DNA from: Hymenopus coronatus
Lineage: Eukaryota > Arthropoda > Insecta > Mantodea > Hymenopodidae
DNA: 64,000 nt
Assembly (NCBI GenBank): GCA_030762935.1
Contig: CM060893.1
Span: forward strand, 9,840,001 to 9,904,000
Reading direction: 5' to 3'
Position numbers and translations under genes: made by a program. This document shows positions 1 to 10,597 of the stretch, piece by piece; position 1 is the first letter of the stretch; every line of letters begins with the position of its first letter. Below the pieces are notes generated by a model. The model ran no database searches, was not told where the DNA came from, and saw only the letters and a program-made list of their open reading frames with translations.

Positions 1-650
1 AGTTTCTGCATCAATACATATATGTGGATAAAACATGGATACACTACTACACTCCAGAGACAAAAGTAGTTGAAACATGGGTTTTTAAAGGCTCTAAAGA
101 AGGTAAGGATTTTGACATCTACACATAAGGTGATGGCCTCAATTTTTTGGGATGCATGCAGAATCATTTACATTGATTACTTGCAGAAAGGAAGAATGAT
201 AAATGGAGAGTATTATGCATCGTTATTGCACTGGTTGAATGGAGAAATCAAGAAAAAACACCCTCATCTGGAAAGGATCCGCTTCCTCTAAGACAATGCA
301 AGGGTGCACACCTGCGCAGTTTCAATGGTGAAACTTGTAGAATTAGAGTTTGAATTAAAGTATTCAACATAGACGCCAGATTTGCCCCCCCCCCCCCCCC
401 AGTGACTTATTTTTATTTCCAAAGTTGAAAAAGTGGCTCGGGAAAACAATTCATGTCTAACGAAGAGGTAATCTCACAAACTGACACCTATTTTGAGGGC
501 CTTTCAAAATCATACTTTTTGGAAGGCAATTGGAGAAATGCCGGGAAAAGTGAATTTAGCTAAAAGGAGATTATGTTGAAAGATAAAAACATTTACCAAA
601 AATAATTTGTTTTTCTATTCTTTTCTAAGGACTTATTGAACGCCCCTTGT
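1..650 (+). mobile_element. mariner transposon relic, 5' part outside the window
   Basis: The plus strand from about base 70 reads mariner transposase C-terminal half: FWDACRIIYIDYLQKG, then a Leu-rich stretch, a stop just before the catalytic DNARVHTC motif, and a frameshifted SDLFLFPKLKKWLG-like block after a run of 16 C. A degenerate GDYVE-like end follows near 575. The element closes with ACTTATTGAACGCCCCTTGT (631-650), the usual shape of a mariner 3' inverted terminal repeat. Stops and frameshifts make it a dead copy. Assignment to Tc1/mariner is firm, the subfamily is not. The 5' end lies outside the window. Confidence 0.8.
385..400. repeat. poly-C tract (16 C)
   Basis: Uninterrupted run of 16 C inside the mariner relic, at the point where the transposase reading frame slips. 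It probably arose by slippage or is an assembly-sensitive homopolymer. Confidence 0.9.
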
Positions 651-781
651 GGTTCACAAAATACATTTTGAACTAAATAATTGAATGTAATTTAATTTGT
701 ACCAACTTTAATACATTAACCCTAGTTTTCATTACAAAATCCATTCAAGTTCACATCTTAAATAATGAATGAGGGGAGGGG

Positions 782-1000
782 GTAGTGTTTAACACCCATT
801 TTTACTACTCTGGCACTGCAAGCGATGACACTGATGATACATGAAGATGGAGCCCTGGTGGAATGTGATGGTGGGGGAAACTGGAAAACCTGCCCCTGCA
901 CTGCTTTGTCCACCACAAATCTCACATGTGGTCGATTGGGATCGAACCCGGATCATCTAGATGAGAGGCGAGTGGTCTGACCACTTGGCCACGGGCAGCC
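782..1000 (-). repeat. SINE family B, near full length, minus
   Basis: On the minus strand this begins with a tRNA-like head (TGGCCAAGTGGTCAGACCAC as A box, GGTTCGATCCC as B box), continues through a conserved body (ACATGTGAGATTTGTGG, then ATTCCACCAGGGCTCCATC) and ends at GTGTTAAACACTACC. The same sequence recurs at 20503, 48187, 54180, 57600, 59020 and 63399. The head suggests a tRNA-derived SINE; the parent tRNA is not certain. Confidence 0.85.
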
Positions 1001-1022
1001 ATAAATAAATAATGAATGACAT

Positions 1023-1312
1023 TGCCCTCCATGGTGTAATGGTTACCATGCTAACTTCATATACCCAAGGTCATGGGTTGAAACCCAGCGGAGGACAATG
1101 GATTTTTTCAGTCATAAAAATCCTTACCATGGCTTCCTTGAGAAGGGAAGTAAAGTCCTGTGTCATAGATTTACAGCACATAAAAGAACCTCAAGCCTTA
1201 TAGAGAGGCCTCTGAGCAAAATTAAGCTATCTTTCATAACCAGTATAGAATGGGATGCTGAGAACCACACCAGTTAAAGGGTGTCCATAAATAAAACCTT
1301 TTTTTTTAAATA
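1023..1312 (+). repeat. SINE family A, full length
   Basis: The tRNA-like head (GTGGTGTAATGGTTACC-type A box, GGTTGAAACCC B box) is followed by a body shared with copies at 10305, 26038, 41698, 51929, 59421 and 60213, and ends GTCCATAAATAAAACC plus a T-rich tail. An 8-bp direct repeat AATGACAT flanks it (1015-1022 and 1313-1320), which fits a target-site duplication. Confidence 0.85.
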
Positions 1313-2100
1313 AATGACATAAGCTACCATGCTAAAAGTTTGGTAAAGCTTCATATAAATTTGATAATAGTATGTTCATGAGGCATGTTAAAGTTTTTTT
1401 ATACCGGCTTCTTCATAAAGATAGTTACCCGCTTCCTTTCCCTTGCTCATCAGCCCTTGATTGGTGCACTATTTAAAGCACATACTAAGAGATAAAAATA
1501 TTCCATTGCTGTGTTCAATTTTCATTCAATCTACTGGTCAAAATCTTTTGAATGTCTTTTTTTTTCTGCAGCAGTTAGAATTTGAAATTGTATATGGAAT
1601 TGAATTATTAAAAAGGTTCTGCATTTTGCAAGCATGATAAAACCTTTGAGAGATTATCTCACCTAAATGTAATGCCATTTTCAGTAATGCCAACATCTGC
1701 CAAAATTCTCTACCCTCTTAATAAAAAAATGATCTTCATTTCTTTAATACCTCAAACTTTCTTAAAAGCTGGATTATAATGTTTTGTAATTTATGATATC
1801 CAACCTTGCTACCAGAAATTAATACATTTCCTACTTTCTGGAGTTCTCAGCAATAAATTACATGACGAACCCAAATGTTCTTGCTTTGCCTCATCCCACA
1901 CCAATACAAATAAGTCCAACTGTGGGAACAGATTTATCAAATTTGTATCCAAGAAAAGGATTAGAGCAGAAACTACATTGTTGGCTTTTATACCATATAG
2001 TTCTTCAACTCAGTGTTACATGCAGGGCATGGAAATAAATCTGCCAGCTGTAGTATACTTATATTTTTGGCTGTATTGGCTATAAATCAAAACAAAATGA
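1313..2100. other. AT-rich sequence, no gene seen
   Basis: No exon with splice sites, repeat match or RNA-like structure was recognised. All reading frames are short. Confidence 0.5.
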
Positions 2101-2328
2101 GAGGCCTGCCTGGGTAGTGTGGTGGTAGTGCATCTGCCTCACATTCAACAGTTTGTGAGTTCAAATTTTGTTTAGGGTGAGATACCCAGATAAGGTTTTT
2201 TTGAGGGTTTTCCCTTATCTTGAAGAGATGAATGTTGAGTAACTTTAAGCTCCACGGACCCCGAGATCTTTTGAGCATCATTTCACCAATTTCATTCATC
2301 GTGCGATATGACCAACCAGGTTAAAGGA
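2101..2328 (+). repeat. SINE family C copy
   Basis: Begins GAGGCCTGCCTGGGTAG, carries a B-box-like GTGAGTTCAAATTTTG, a T-rich internal run, then GAGTAACTTTAAGCTCC and CGATATGACCAACCAGG near the end. A second copy lies at 5301-5523 and a reversed 3' piece at 2403-2525, so it is a dispersed repeat. The head is only weakly tRNA-like. Confidence 0.7.
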
Positions 2329-2402
2329 TTATAAGCTACATAAAAAAGAATAAAAAGGAGGAATACCATTTAAATTTTCCTCCTTTTTTTGTGCTGAACA
2401 CT

Positions 2403-2525
2403 CTTTAACCTAGTCGGCCATATTGGATGATGCTCAAATGATCACGGGATCCATGGACCTTAAAGTTGTGAACATTCATTTTCTCAGGATAAGGGCAAAG
2501 CCTGACAAAAATCTTATGCAAGAAG
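2403..2525 (-). repeat. SINE family C, 3' part, minus
   Basis: Minus strand matches the 3' half of the copy at 2101-2328 (cttatcctgag, actttaaggtcc, tttgagcatc, taggttaaag). The head is either lost or too diverged to follow beyond about 2525. Confidence 0.55.
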
Positions 2526-2629
2526 GTTACCAAGTCTTCAAGTACAAGTACAGTGCATTCCCTGAGCAACTGAACTGGCCCTCGGCTACACCATAACGGG
2601 TGAGGGTCGGCCACCAAGAAATGGTCCAG

Positions 2630-3300
2630 TCACTTAGGGAACACACTGTGTAAGATTCTCTTTCAGGAACTTCTGGACCATCTTTATTCTATGGGGAGAG
2701 GAACCATCATACATACTGACATTGGCCAAAATGTGACCAAATGCTGCTGCAACATTTCTGAATAATTACTTCCCTTCATTAAGACATTCTTATGGAGAAA
2801 ATATAAGTCTACCATAATGCCCAATAAAAGCACTCGTACCATCACCCTTTCGGTTGTTTAATGGTTTTGATAGTAAACGGATCATAACTTGACAATTTGT
2901 TGGTCTTCTCACAATTTTGGACTGTTCTCTGAGCAGTTTGAGAGTGCTTTCATTAGAAAACTTACACCAGTCTTGATGTGCAATACTAATATGTTTTGCA
3001 GGAATTTACTCTTCTCTTCTTTACTGCTCCAGTTAGAAGAGACTTCTTGGCACCATGCAGAATTGGTAAATCTAAGTCCTTTTGAAGCTGTTGCTGAATG
3101 TCCCGGATTGCAGAATTTTTGGATATTTCTTTTTAACCCTGCTGCTGTAAACATGGATTAGCCATTACTTCATGTTTTAGTACGTCATGAGTTCTGGTTG
3201 TCCTTTTTTCACCAAATGAGCCCAGTTTTCATCTTGGTGTGATGCCAAGTGGCATAGGTACTGCTGTTTTTCTTTTAGATCGTAAATAGCTTATCTTGAA
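2630..3300 (-). mobile_element. Tc1-like transposase relic
   Basis: Minus-strand conceptual translation, with frameshifts and stops, gives Tc1-type landmarks in order: KKGQPELMTY and NPCLQQQ in the N-terminal DNA-binding region, then FLHKNVLMKGSNYSEMLQQH, then MYDGSSPHRIKMVQKFLKEN, corresponding to the second catalytic Asp region (normally HDGAPxH). The last catalytic block (SPDLNP) is not visible; the sequence runs into a SINE C piece. Old, inactive copy. Confidence 0.7.
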
Positions 3301-3589
3301 ACCTTCTGATCAAAGACTACACAAATTACGGAGATACCTACCTCCAGCACAGTTAAAATAAAAGTCTTCTACTCAGAAATCAGCTTCTTGATTCCCATTA
3401 TTTTTATTAAAAACAAAAATACACAGCTTCAAATACAGCACTCAGATTAGAAATCTGATGAGAGCAAAAAACACCAAACAACTTTGTATATGAATACCCA
3501 AGACAGCCTGAACCTCAAGAACTTATTTGCAGCTCCACCCACCATTTTGGATGGTGTTGGTGTTGAGGGCATTATCAATTTCTTTACAT

Positions 3590-3905
3590 TAAAAATGTAA
3601 AGATTGCCATTGCGATAACCATAAAGGGTGGTTTGGGGGGGGGGAAATCTCTTGCAACTCATGCTGCCACATCATCATTGGAATTGCTTTAACTTATTAA
3701 TATCAAATTTGGCATTGAGCACATCTTTTTGCTTTTAAGATATGCTGATCTGATCACACATAAGTTTCACAGACTTTTATCTAAATTGTTTTCCTTTTTA
3801 AGGGGTCCTCAAAACACACATTTCCTGTGAAATCTCGACATCAAAATTTTGGATTGGAACATATTTCCCCTCCTTATTATACATAGTAGAGAAAGTCAAA
3901 ATGTA
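3590..3905. repeat. Dispersed repeat D, copy 1 (diverged)
   Basis: Shares the series G-run, catcattgga, tatcaaatttggcattgagc, aagatatgctg, aaggggtcctcaaaacacac and gtgaaatctcgacatc with two better matched copies at 54540-54965 and 61275-61720. No coding potential or terminal repeats were recognised, so the class is unknown. Confidence 0.55.
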
Positions 3906-4623
3906 AAATGAAGGAACCTAGAAGAAAAATTGTCTGTATCTACCAAGTTACAATTACTATTCGAGATACCAAACCTTTATATTTTTAAACAAGTCAAATA
4001 GCACAGTTCAATCACCTATCACCTGTATATTATTTAAGACTTATAGATGAATTTGAGTGAATGGTACTTAACTATTTTTTCTCATCAGTATATGAATATT
4101 TTTCAATTTATCATCAAGATTTTGTGGGTTACTGGCATGAGTCATTAATTTGGCAGTTTTCAAATATGTTTATAGCCATTAATTAGGCAAGGGTTATTAT
4201 GCAGCTAACAAAATTAGAGTTTCACCTTTGGTTCCAGTGAGATATAAGTATATAAAATGCTGACAAATTTCGATACATCCTTTTCCTGTGGAGATATGGG
4301 TTGGCTAGATTACTTGAAGTATGAGCATCTTTATTGAAACTACATTAACATGTATTAATATATAACTGCAATATTTAATTTAAATGTTTGTGCCATTATC
4401 AGCATTACTAGCTGTGCAATTTATGCACTTAATAAGAGCAAATTAAGGTTTGTAACTGCTAATTCATGCCCATGAACAGAGATCTCCATTCAACCTGAAT
4501 ACATATTCCATTACTAATATAAAATTGTTACAGTATATTGGAGCATACTATTGCTTTTAACTTTATATTACAAAAGCAATCGTTACATGAATTTTTTTAA
4601 ACCGTTGTTACAAAGTTTTTAAA
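3906..4623. other. AT-rich sequence, no gene seen
   Basis: No ORF, splice-bounded exon or recognised repeat. Confidence 0.5.
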
Positions 4624-5163
4624 ATGGTATCCCCAAAATCAACATGTTTTTTTAACATCTGAACACATAGCTAGCTGAGCACTATTTTGATTTGCATATG
4701 TCTCTACATCACTCTCCCTTCAGTGTCACTCAATGATGACCAAATAAACTTCATTTGTCCTAACAGATCTCAAAAGTAAAAATCATACATGCAGGTCCCT
4801 ATGAAGTGGTGCGACATTCACCAAAGTTTTTCACTCTACGGATTACAGATAAACTGATCAAGATGAGTGTTGATTGACTCAAACCGGCCGATCTCGTGAT
4901 GAAACCAATGCATCAGCTGCCAGTTAACAAGGATACAGAATGTACCAATGAATCACTGCCAGCTAAACGGGATACAAAGTGTTCCCAAGTACCCCAAAAG
5001 ATGAAAAAATCAGTGTGTGTTGCAAAATTTTCTGCAAAGTATGCAGTCATCTTTGAGTGACACTGAAGGGAGAGTGATGTAGAGACATATGCAAATCAAA
5101 ATAGTGCTCAGCTAGCTATGTATTCAGATGTTTGAAAAAACAAGTTGATTTTGGGGATACCAT
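4624..5163. mobile_element. 540-bp inverted-repeat (foldback) element
   Basis: Left arm 4624-4740 and right arm 5046-5163 are inverted copies about 117 bp long with only scattered mismatches; both arms contain ATAGCTAGCTGAGCACTATT or its complement. The outer ends read ATGGTATCCCCAAAATCAAC and its complement. About 305 bp of unrelated sequence separates the arms. No transposase domain and no clear target-site duplication were seen. A non-autonomous foldback DNA transposon is the simplest reading; an inverted duplication is the alternative. Confidence 0.75.
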
Positions 5164-5300
5164 AAGATTTCTGTGATGGAATGTTCAAAAGAATAATACA
5201 AAGAAAAGAAAAATAACTTTCTGTGTATTTTTTTCCTTAATAATTGAAAAACAAAATAAAAAGTTCATTATAGCAAATTTCATATTTGGGAAATATTTCC

Positions 5301-5523
5301 TAGCCCACCTGGGTAATGTGTCTGCTTCATATTCAAAAGGTTGTGAGTTCGAATCTTGGTTAGGATGAGTTGCCCGAATAAGGTTTTTTTTTTTTTTGAG
5401 GTTTTCCCTTATCCTGAGAAGACAAATGTCGAGTAACTTTAAGCTCCATGGAGCCCGAGATCATTTGAGCATCATTTCACCAATTTCATGCATCATCCGA
5501 TATGACCAACCAGGACAAAGGAC
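5301..5523 (+). repeat. SINE family C copy
   Basis: Second plus-strand copy of the family at 2101. It has GTGAGTTCGAATCTTGG as B-box-like head, a 15-T run, GAGTAACTTTAAGCTCC and CGATATGACCAACCAGGA. It lacks the short GTGGTGGTAGT segment near the head of the first copy. Confidence 0.7.
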
Positions 5524-6080
5524 TAGGTTATTTTAGGGTAGGCTATACTCTGTACAAAGGTGTTGCATTATTTATTCTTATAAGCTTTTGAGGAAGTATC
5601 AACTTAATAACTAGCACATAGGTATGAGATGTCAACATGCCTCCACATGGATCAACTTTTTGCACAAACTTAATACTCAAGTCACTCAAAAACCATAGAA
5701 GCATTAATTTTAGAACTTATTCGTAAATGCAACGATTGAAGAACAGCTCCGATTACCTAAGAGACATAATCTTTAGCATGTGACTTAATTGTCTATCTTG
5801 ATCCAGCTTATCAGATGTTGAGTACGCTAAATTCTTTGCTTTCGCTAGAAAGTACACAGGAATGCTGCGACACCTAAATCTCCCTCGTTTGGTATTCATT
5901 GGTTATAAACTGTTACGGCAAGCATAAGTTTATATCAAATTCCTTTAACAATATGCCCTATGGTATGTAATTTACTGGCAATTATCTATAACAATATTTC
6001 CCATCATTTTCAACTCAAAACAAGCATTATAAAATGTAATAGAAAAAGAATACTATGGTATTGGATAAAAGTTATAAAAT
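5524..6080. other. Intergenic sequence, nothing recognised
   Basis: No exon, repeat or RNA gene was supported; the frames are short. Confidence 0.5.
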
Positions 6081-6086
6081 AACACA

Positions 6087-6092
6087 TTTATT
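6087..6092 (-). promoter_or_regulatory. Candidate polyadenylation signal AATAAA
   Basis: TTTATT on the plus strand reads AATAAA on the minus strand, about 90 nt after the stop of the candidate terminal exon at 6182-6239. Its position is suitable, but AATAAA is common in such AT-rich DNA. Confidence 0.35.
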
Positions 6093-6181
6093 TCATATAC
6101 CTAGCCTCTATTTCACACTGGCATTTGGTTTTTCTATTCTTAACTTTCTTCCCATTTCCTTTTGATCGTTCTCTGATAGGC

Positions 6182-6239
6182 TCACTTCCCTCCATGATGA
6201 TCACAATGAACTGACATATAGCTTCTAAGCTTACGTGCG
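6182..6239 (-). CDS. Candidate terminal coding exon, unrecognised gene
   Basis: A minus-strand acceptor (a T-rich stretch, then GCTCAAG) opens an exon starting with C. That base completes the two-nucleotide overhang TG left by the exon at 7099-7270, giving Cys, and the frame then reads ARKLRSYMSVHCDHHGGK and stops with TGA. A polyadenylation signal lies just downstream. Phase agreement is the only link between the two exons, so the assignment is weak. Another frame here is also open (ending KTKCQCEIEARYMK), and an alternative acceptor at GTCAG would place a stop almost at once in the required phase. Confidence 0.3.
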
Positions 6240-7098
6240 CTTGAGCATAAAAATTAGTGGGAAATATCAGTAAAAGCGCCCAGGTTGAATGCAGAGAGTA
6301 AAACTTAACAGTATAAAACTTGTACATAATACGTTTTGAACAGATCATTCACGTGTTCATAATACGATTTGATCCGATGCATTCACTTGGACAGTAAAAT
6401 AATAAGGGATATAATACAAAATGTTTCATTCTGAGTTGATAGGGTTGAAGAGCGCACATGAAATAGGGGGAGATTATATCAAACTCAATTTTGACCAAGA
6501 GTGCACTTAATACGTTTTGAAACGATGCTCCTCAAATTAACTATTGCTTTTATTATGAACAATAAATTCTGTTTTACTTAGCTTAGCAGAAGGTAATATA
6601 GCTCATTAGGGGAGACCAGAGCCAATTCTTCACCTGAATGGCTGAGGTGCACAAAGTCAATAAGTTTTTGTCCACAAAGGAGTGGAGTACTCTAGCTCTT
6701 GCTTTAGTGCAATTTCCTTCAGCATTTATGCACATATTTGTTATGGAAGTTGCATGTAGTCAGTGTGAAAAAAGTAATTGGAAGCAGCCAAAACAGGGAC
6801 ATTTTATGGAAAGCTCATAATTATTTTAAACAAGAAAATAACAGGATACAGCAGTATATTTCTAAGGCTAAGGGTGTGTCATTAATGTATGGAGCATACT
6901 AATGCGAATAACATATGTGTATGTATAAAAATTAACTTTATAATGAACAAACTGATGTCACTGTAACTATGACTATGTGCCAATAATTGTTCTCATGTGA
7001 ACTGCAATAGTTTCAGGCTGCACGCTATCGTGATTGTCTTTATAATCCATGAGGTGTAAGTTGGCACTTGGTTATTAGAAAAGGAGAGCAATACTCAC
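6240..7098. other. Presumed intron of the unrecognised gene
   Basis: Lies between the candidate terminal exon and the internal exon at 7099-7270, with donor GTGAGT at its 5' end on the minus strand. No other feature was recognised. Confidence 0.35.
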
Positions 7099-7270
7099 CA
7101 TCTCTTTTGCTCTTTGTGGCAAACCATGCAGGACAGAAATGCCAGTGGTGGATGATCTTTCTTTATCTGTTTGTACTTTAACTTCACTTGTAAGAGTTTT
7201 AACACCACTGATGCCTTCTTATGCTCATACCAGTGCAGGTAATGCAATAGTTTTAAAGTGGTCTGACCGT
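7099..7270 (-). CDS. Internal coding exon of an unrecognised gene
   Basis: 172-nt exon, minus strand, with a strong acceptor (pyrimidine-rich TTTCTTTTATTTAG) and donor (AGATG then GTGAGT). It needs one base from the exon before and leaves two bases for the exon after. It encodes 56 residues starting GQTTLKLLHYLHWYEHKKAS and ending LSCMVCHKEQKR: a basic, Leu- and Lys-rich, probably helical segment with three Tyr, two Trp/His-rich spots and a CMVC pair. I do not recognise the family. The exon lies downstream of the ankyrin terminal exon on the same strand, so it most likely belongs to a neighbouring gene whose other exons I could not place, or to an alternative 3' end. A plus-strand frame over the same bases (7139-7372) is also open but lacks supporting splice signals. 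Confidence 0.5.
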
Positions 7271-8071
7271 CTAAATAAAAGAAACCCAAAGGGGTTTTCC
7301 AAATCAATATTAGTCAAAGACAGTAATAAAAATGCCAACTTAGAGCTCATGCATTATAGACATTTGCAGTAAGCTGGCATCTTTATTCCCCATTTCAGCT
7401 GTTGCAGAGAGGGAGGGAAATAAACCAAGTTCCCTTATGCACTAGATTTGTTCATGTCTCTCACCTCATAACACCTAAACAACAATTGAAAACATTCCTG
7501 ACTAATAAATGCTTTAACAAAATAAGCAAATGGTAACTACATTTGTTTTGTTAAAATCTGCATATCTTACTTACTTGATTATTTGAATCATAAATAGGTT
7601 ACTTATTTGAATAGCACACTTTTTGTCCATTGTTAATTTTCTTAAAACCTTTATTTATGTTTCTTTTTCAAATTGTAAACTTAAGCAAGCAAATAGTGTG
7701 ATATATATTAAACTAAATACTCATACTACCTACTAATTAAATCTATGTGCTATAAGTAGAAAATATTCTGTAAGAACAGTTAACAATTATGGTAACATTT
7801 TTTTTTTACTGATGAGTTTCACTTAAAATTTCCATGCTCTGAGTTTCTGCTTTTGGTGGACATAGTGCAGAATTCACTTCATATTGATTTTAATTATGAT
7901 ACTGTACAATTATATTTTGTTATTTATTTCAGTAATATAATAAAATACCCCTGCTGTTGTAGCAATGTTAAAATTTTTTGTAGTAGTTCACTTTAGTTTA
8001 GAATCATAAAAGTAGGTCACACTTTACCAAAAATTCCCCAGGCCTGCTCTAAAATATTTGTGATATAATAT
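7271..8071. other. AT-rich sequence between two minus-strand loci
   Basis: No exon completing the gene at 7099-7270 could be found here. No repeats were recognised. Confidence 0.45.
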
Positions 8072-8077
8072 TTTATT
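8072..8077 (-). promoter_or_regulatory. Polyadenylation signal AATAAA for the ankyrin gene
   Basis: TTTATT on plus equals AATAAA on minus, about 285 nt past the TAG stop at 8361. This gives a 3' UTR of ordinary length; a further copy lies near 7923. Confidence 0.5.
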
Positions 8078-8360
8078 GAATTGTTGTTATTATTTAAGCT
8101 GACTATGCTTTAATGTACATTAGTTATACTAACTTTCAAGCAGTAACTACATTTTAAATACAAGTAACATTTACAAAAATATTTTGGTTTTGCATGAAGT
8201 GAATCATGGTTTTCATGTATCATACATTGAGTTTGCATTATGGCTGTGCTACATGGCAGTTATAACCAGACATAAGGTACTGGATTGGTGACCACTGTCT
8301 CAGAGTTGTAAGTGAAATAAATGTTCTCAGGTAGACACGGTTGATCATGTGATGATGATC

Positions 8361-8969
8361 CTACTTCCTCAAATATTCACAAATAGATGTGTTGCGTTGT
8401 GTTTGTGCGCAAGATAGTGGGGTTCTACCATTGACATCTTTTAGACTAACAGAAGCACCACGGGCAACAAGCAGCTTCACAATATGAAGATGTCCATTAT
8501 AACAAGCCTTGTGCAGGGGAGTGATATTATTACTTCCAACATCAACATCTGCCCCCTTGTCCAGAAGATACTCGCATATATCTCTGTGTCCCCTTTGTGC
8601 GGCATAATGTAGAGGAGCGTGTTTGCTAGAGTCAATTATTGAAACGGAAGCACCATGAGCAATAAGCAGTTTCACAATAGGAAGATGTCCATGATAACAA
8701 GCATAGTGTAGGGGAGTGTTACTCTGGCTATCCTTCACATTAACATCAGCTTGCTTGTTCAGAAGATGTTCACAAACTGCAACATAACCAAGTTCTGCTA
8801 CATAATGCAGTACAGTCTTGCGTTTATCATCTACAGAATTCACGTTTACTCCAGATGCTACGATGGACTTCACTTCTGCTTCATTTCCACTTTTTGCAGA
8901 TGTGAATAGTTGTTTGAGTCTTATATCAGCATTTTCTGTAATATTTGTGTTTGTTATGTTCCCTTGAGG
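8361..8969 (-). CDS. Terminal exon with ankyrin repeats (coiled-coil/ankyrin protein)
   Basis: Minus-strand exon with acceptor TTTTCTTGTGTTGCAG, phase 0, 202 codons then TAG. It encodes a short linker (PQGNITNTNITENADIR), a capping helix pair and five further ankyrin repeats. Typical landmarks are TPLHYACYHGHLPIVKLLI and APLHYAAQRGHRDICEYLL; the last repeat is cut short at ICEYLRK. Odd repeats share CEYLL-x-KGADV and even ones share IVKLL-x-x-GASVS, so the array grew by duplicating two-repeat units. Ankyrin repeats bind other proteins; no catalytic domain is present. The preceding exon is most likely the coiled-coil exon ending at 23566, also phase 0, which would give a protein of about 484 residues. 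Exons in the 14.6-kb gap cannot be excluded. The open frame continues seven codons upstream of the acceptor into the intron; that part is not coding. Confidence 0.8.
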   Translation of the reverse strand, partial: PQGNITNTNITENADIRLKQLFTSAKSGNEAEVKSIVASGVNVNSVDDKRKTVLHYVAELGYVAVCEHLLNKQADVNVKDSQSNTPLHYACYHGHLPIVKLLIAHGASVSIIDSSKHAPLHYAAQRGHRDICEYLLDKGADVDVGSNNITPLHKACYNGHLHIVKLLVARGASVSLKDVNGRTPLSCAQTQRNTSICEYLRK

Positions 8970-9356
8970 CTGCAACACAAGAAAACACAATAATTAATTT
9001 CAATATAACATTAAAATGCATTCACAGTGGCAAGACACACTGACATTCCAGAGTGAGGACACTGCTACAAAGGTTACTGAAAACATTAAATTCTTTGTAC
9101 ATCTTTAATAAAATCACCTGTGGTGCCATTTGTAGTAAAAGTAGGCATTAAATACTATAGCAAAATCTGTAATAAATCCGCATATAGATTTGAAAGTTTA
9201 AGAGTACTCAGTCAATTCTAGTTCTAGTCATAAGTTCTATTACAAAGATTTTCTAATAGGGCAACAATATATTGTACACAATTTTTAGTCTGACAATGGC
9301 ACATGACATGCAAATGTATGCTGTGCTAAATGCATATATTATTCAAAATGATCCCC
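8970..9356. other. Intron sequence, nothing recognised
   Basis: Start of the long intron (minus-strand gene) between the acceptor at 8970 and the LINE at about 9357. Confidence 0.5.
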
Positions 9357-10304
9357 TTCTGCTTTGACACAGAATCTATGTCTATAGGGCCATAATCCAA
9401 CAGATTGAGGTCAGGACTGCTAAAAGGCCAGTCCTGGGCAACCCCTCAGGGGCCTACTACAGTAGGACGTGTTTGGCACACCCAAGGTCCCAAGTCAACC
9501 CTGACTCCCTCGTGTGGGCAACCTCTAAGTGGTGAGGGAGTTGGTCCATCAAAATATCCACACTTGTAGACACATGGTGGAAAGGGATGTCCTGGTTGAT
9601 TAAGGGTTGTGCAATCTAATATACCACCTTGGTTTCTACTTCACCTAAATGAGGCTATGGACTAACCCATCCCTAGTCAATTGTACAGGACTAGGTATTA
9701 CGCCGAACTCCAGGGTGAGTGGGATGGCGTGCCTGCTATATCCCTTGTGTAGCCCTGTTGGGGTGACCCCTTGTTGGGCTCCGTGGTGGTGGGGAGCACT
9801 GGGGAATGAAATCTGTTACCATTTTTATGGCCAACACCAAAAATAAAAATAGATTATTACTTGGAAAAGTATTTTAGTGCAATAGTCCTTGCTACTTGGT
9901 TATCAATAAAACTGAGGAAGGTAGGAAATTTATGTCACTTAGCCCTTTTGCTATTCAAAAGGGTCTTGACAACATTGCTGGTCTGGGGAAACCCTACATT
10001 AGAACTCAAACTGGTACACTCCTGGTTGAAGCACTGTCAGTATCCCAGGCAGAGAAAATATTGAGAGCTACACCATTAAGGTTGCAAAACATAAGACTTT
10101 GAACTATCATGCAACATTATCACCACCCTCATATTGGACAGCTTCAAGAGGATCTGGCAGACCAAGGTGTAACATTCGTTTACAGGGTTCAACAGAAAGT
10201 AAATTGTTAACTTGTGCCTATCCATACTCTGTTCCTTACTGTTGATAGGGTCAATCTCCCAGGGTCAATCTCCCTCAAATGATTAAGGCAGGGTACGAAG
10301 CCAT

Positions 10305-10597
10305 AGTCACCCTCCGTGGTGTAATGGTTACCATGCTGACTTCATACACCCAAGGTCGCGGGTTCAAACCCGGCAGAGGAAGATGGATTTTGTCGGGTGT
10401 AAAAATCCTTAGCATGGCTTCCTTCGGAAGGGAAGTAAAGCCGTTGGTGCCATGTCGTATATTTACGGCACGCAAAAGAACCTCAAACCTGATTGAGATG
10501 CCTCTGAGCAAAATTAAGCAGTCTTTCACACCCAATTTAGAATGGGACGCTGAGAACCACAGCAGTTAAAGAGCGTCCATAAATAACACTACATTTT
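10305..10597 (+). repeat. SINE family A, full length, nested in the LINE
   Basis: tRNA-like head with GTGGTGTAATGGTTACC and GGTTCAAACCC, body as in other family A copies, ending CCATAAATAACACTACATTTT. A perfect 11-bp target-site duplication TACGAAGCCAT flanks it (10294-10304 and 10598-10608). Removing the SINE and one repeat rejoins LINE ORF1 sequence. Its head is the least decayed of all copies here. Confidence 0.95.

Noticed and set aside
10279..10569. 96-codon frame MIKAGYEAIVTLRGVMVTML...
   Set aside because: It is translated SINE A; the same peptide-like strings recur wherever the SINE does (1012, 26054, 52000, 60247).
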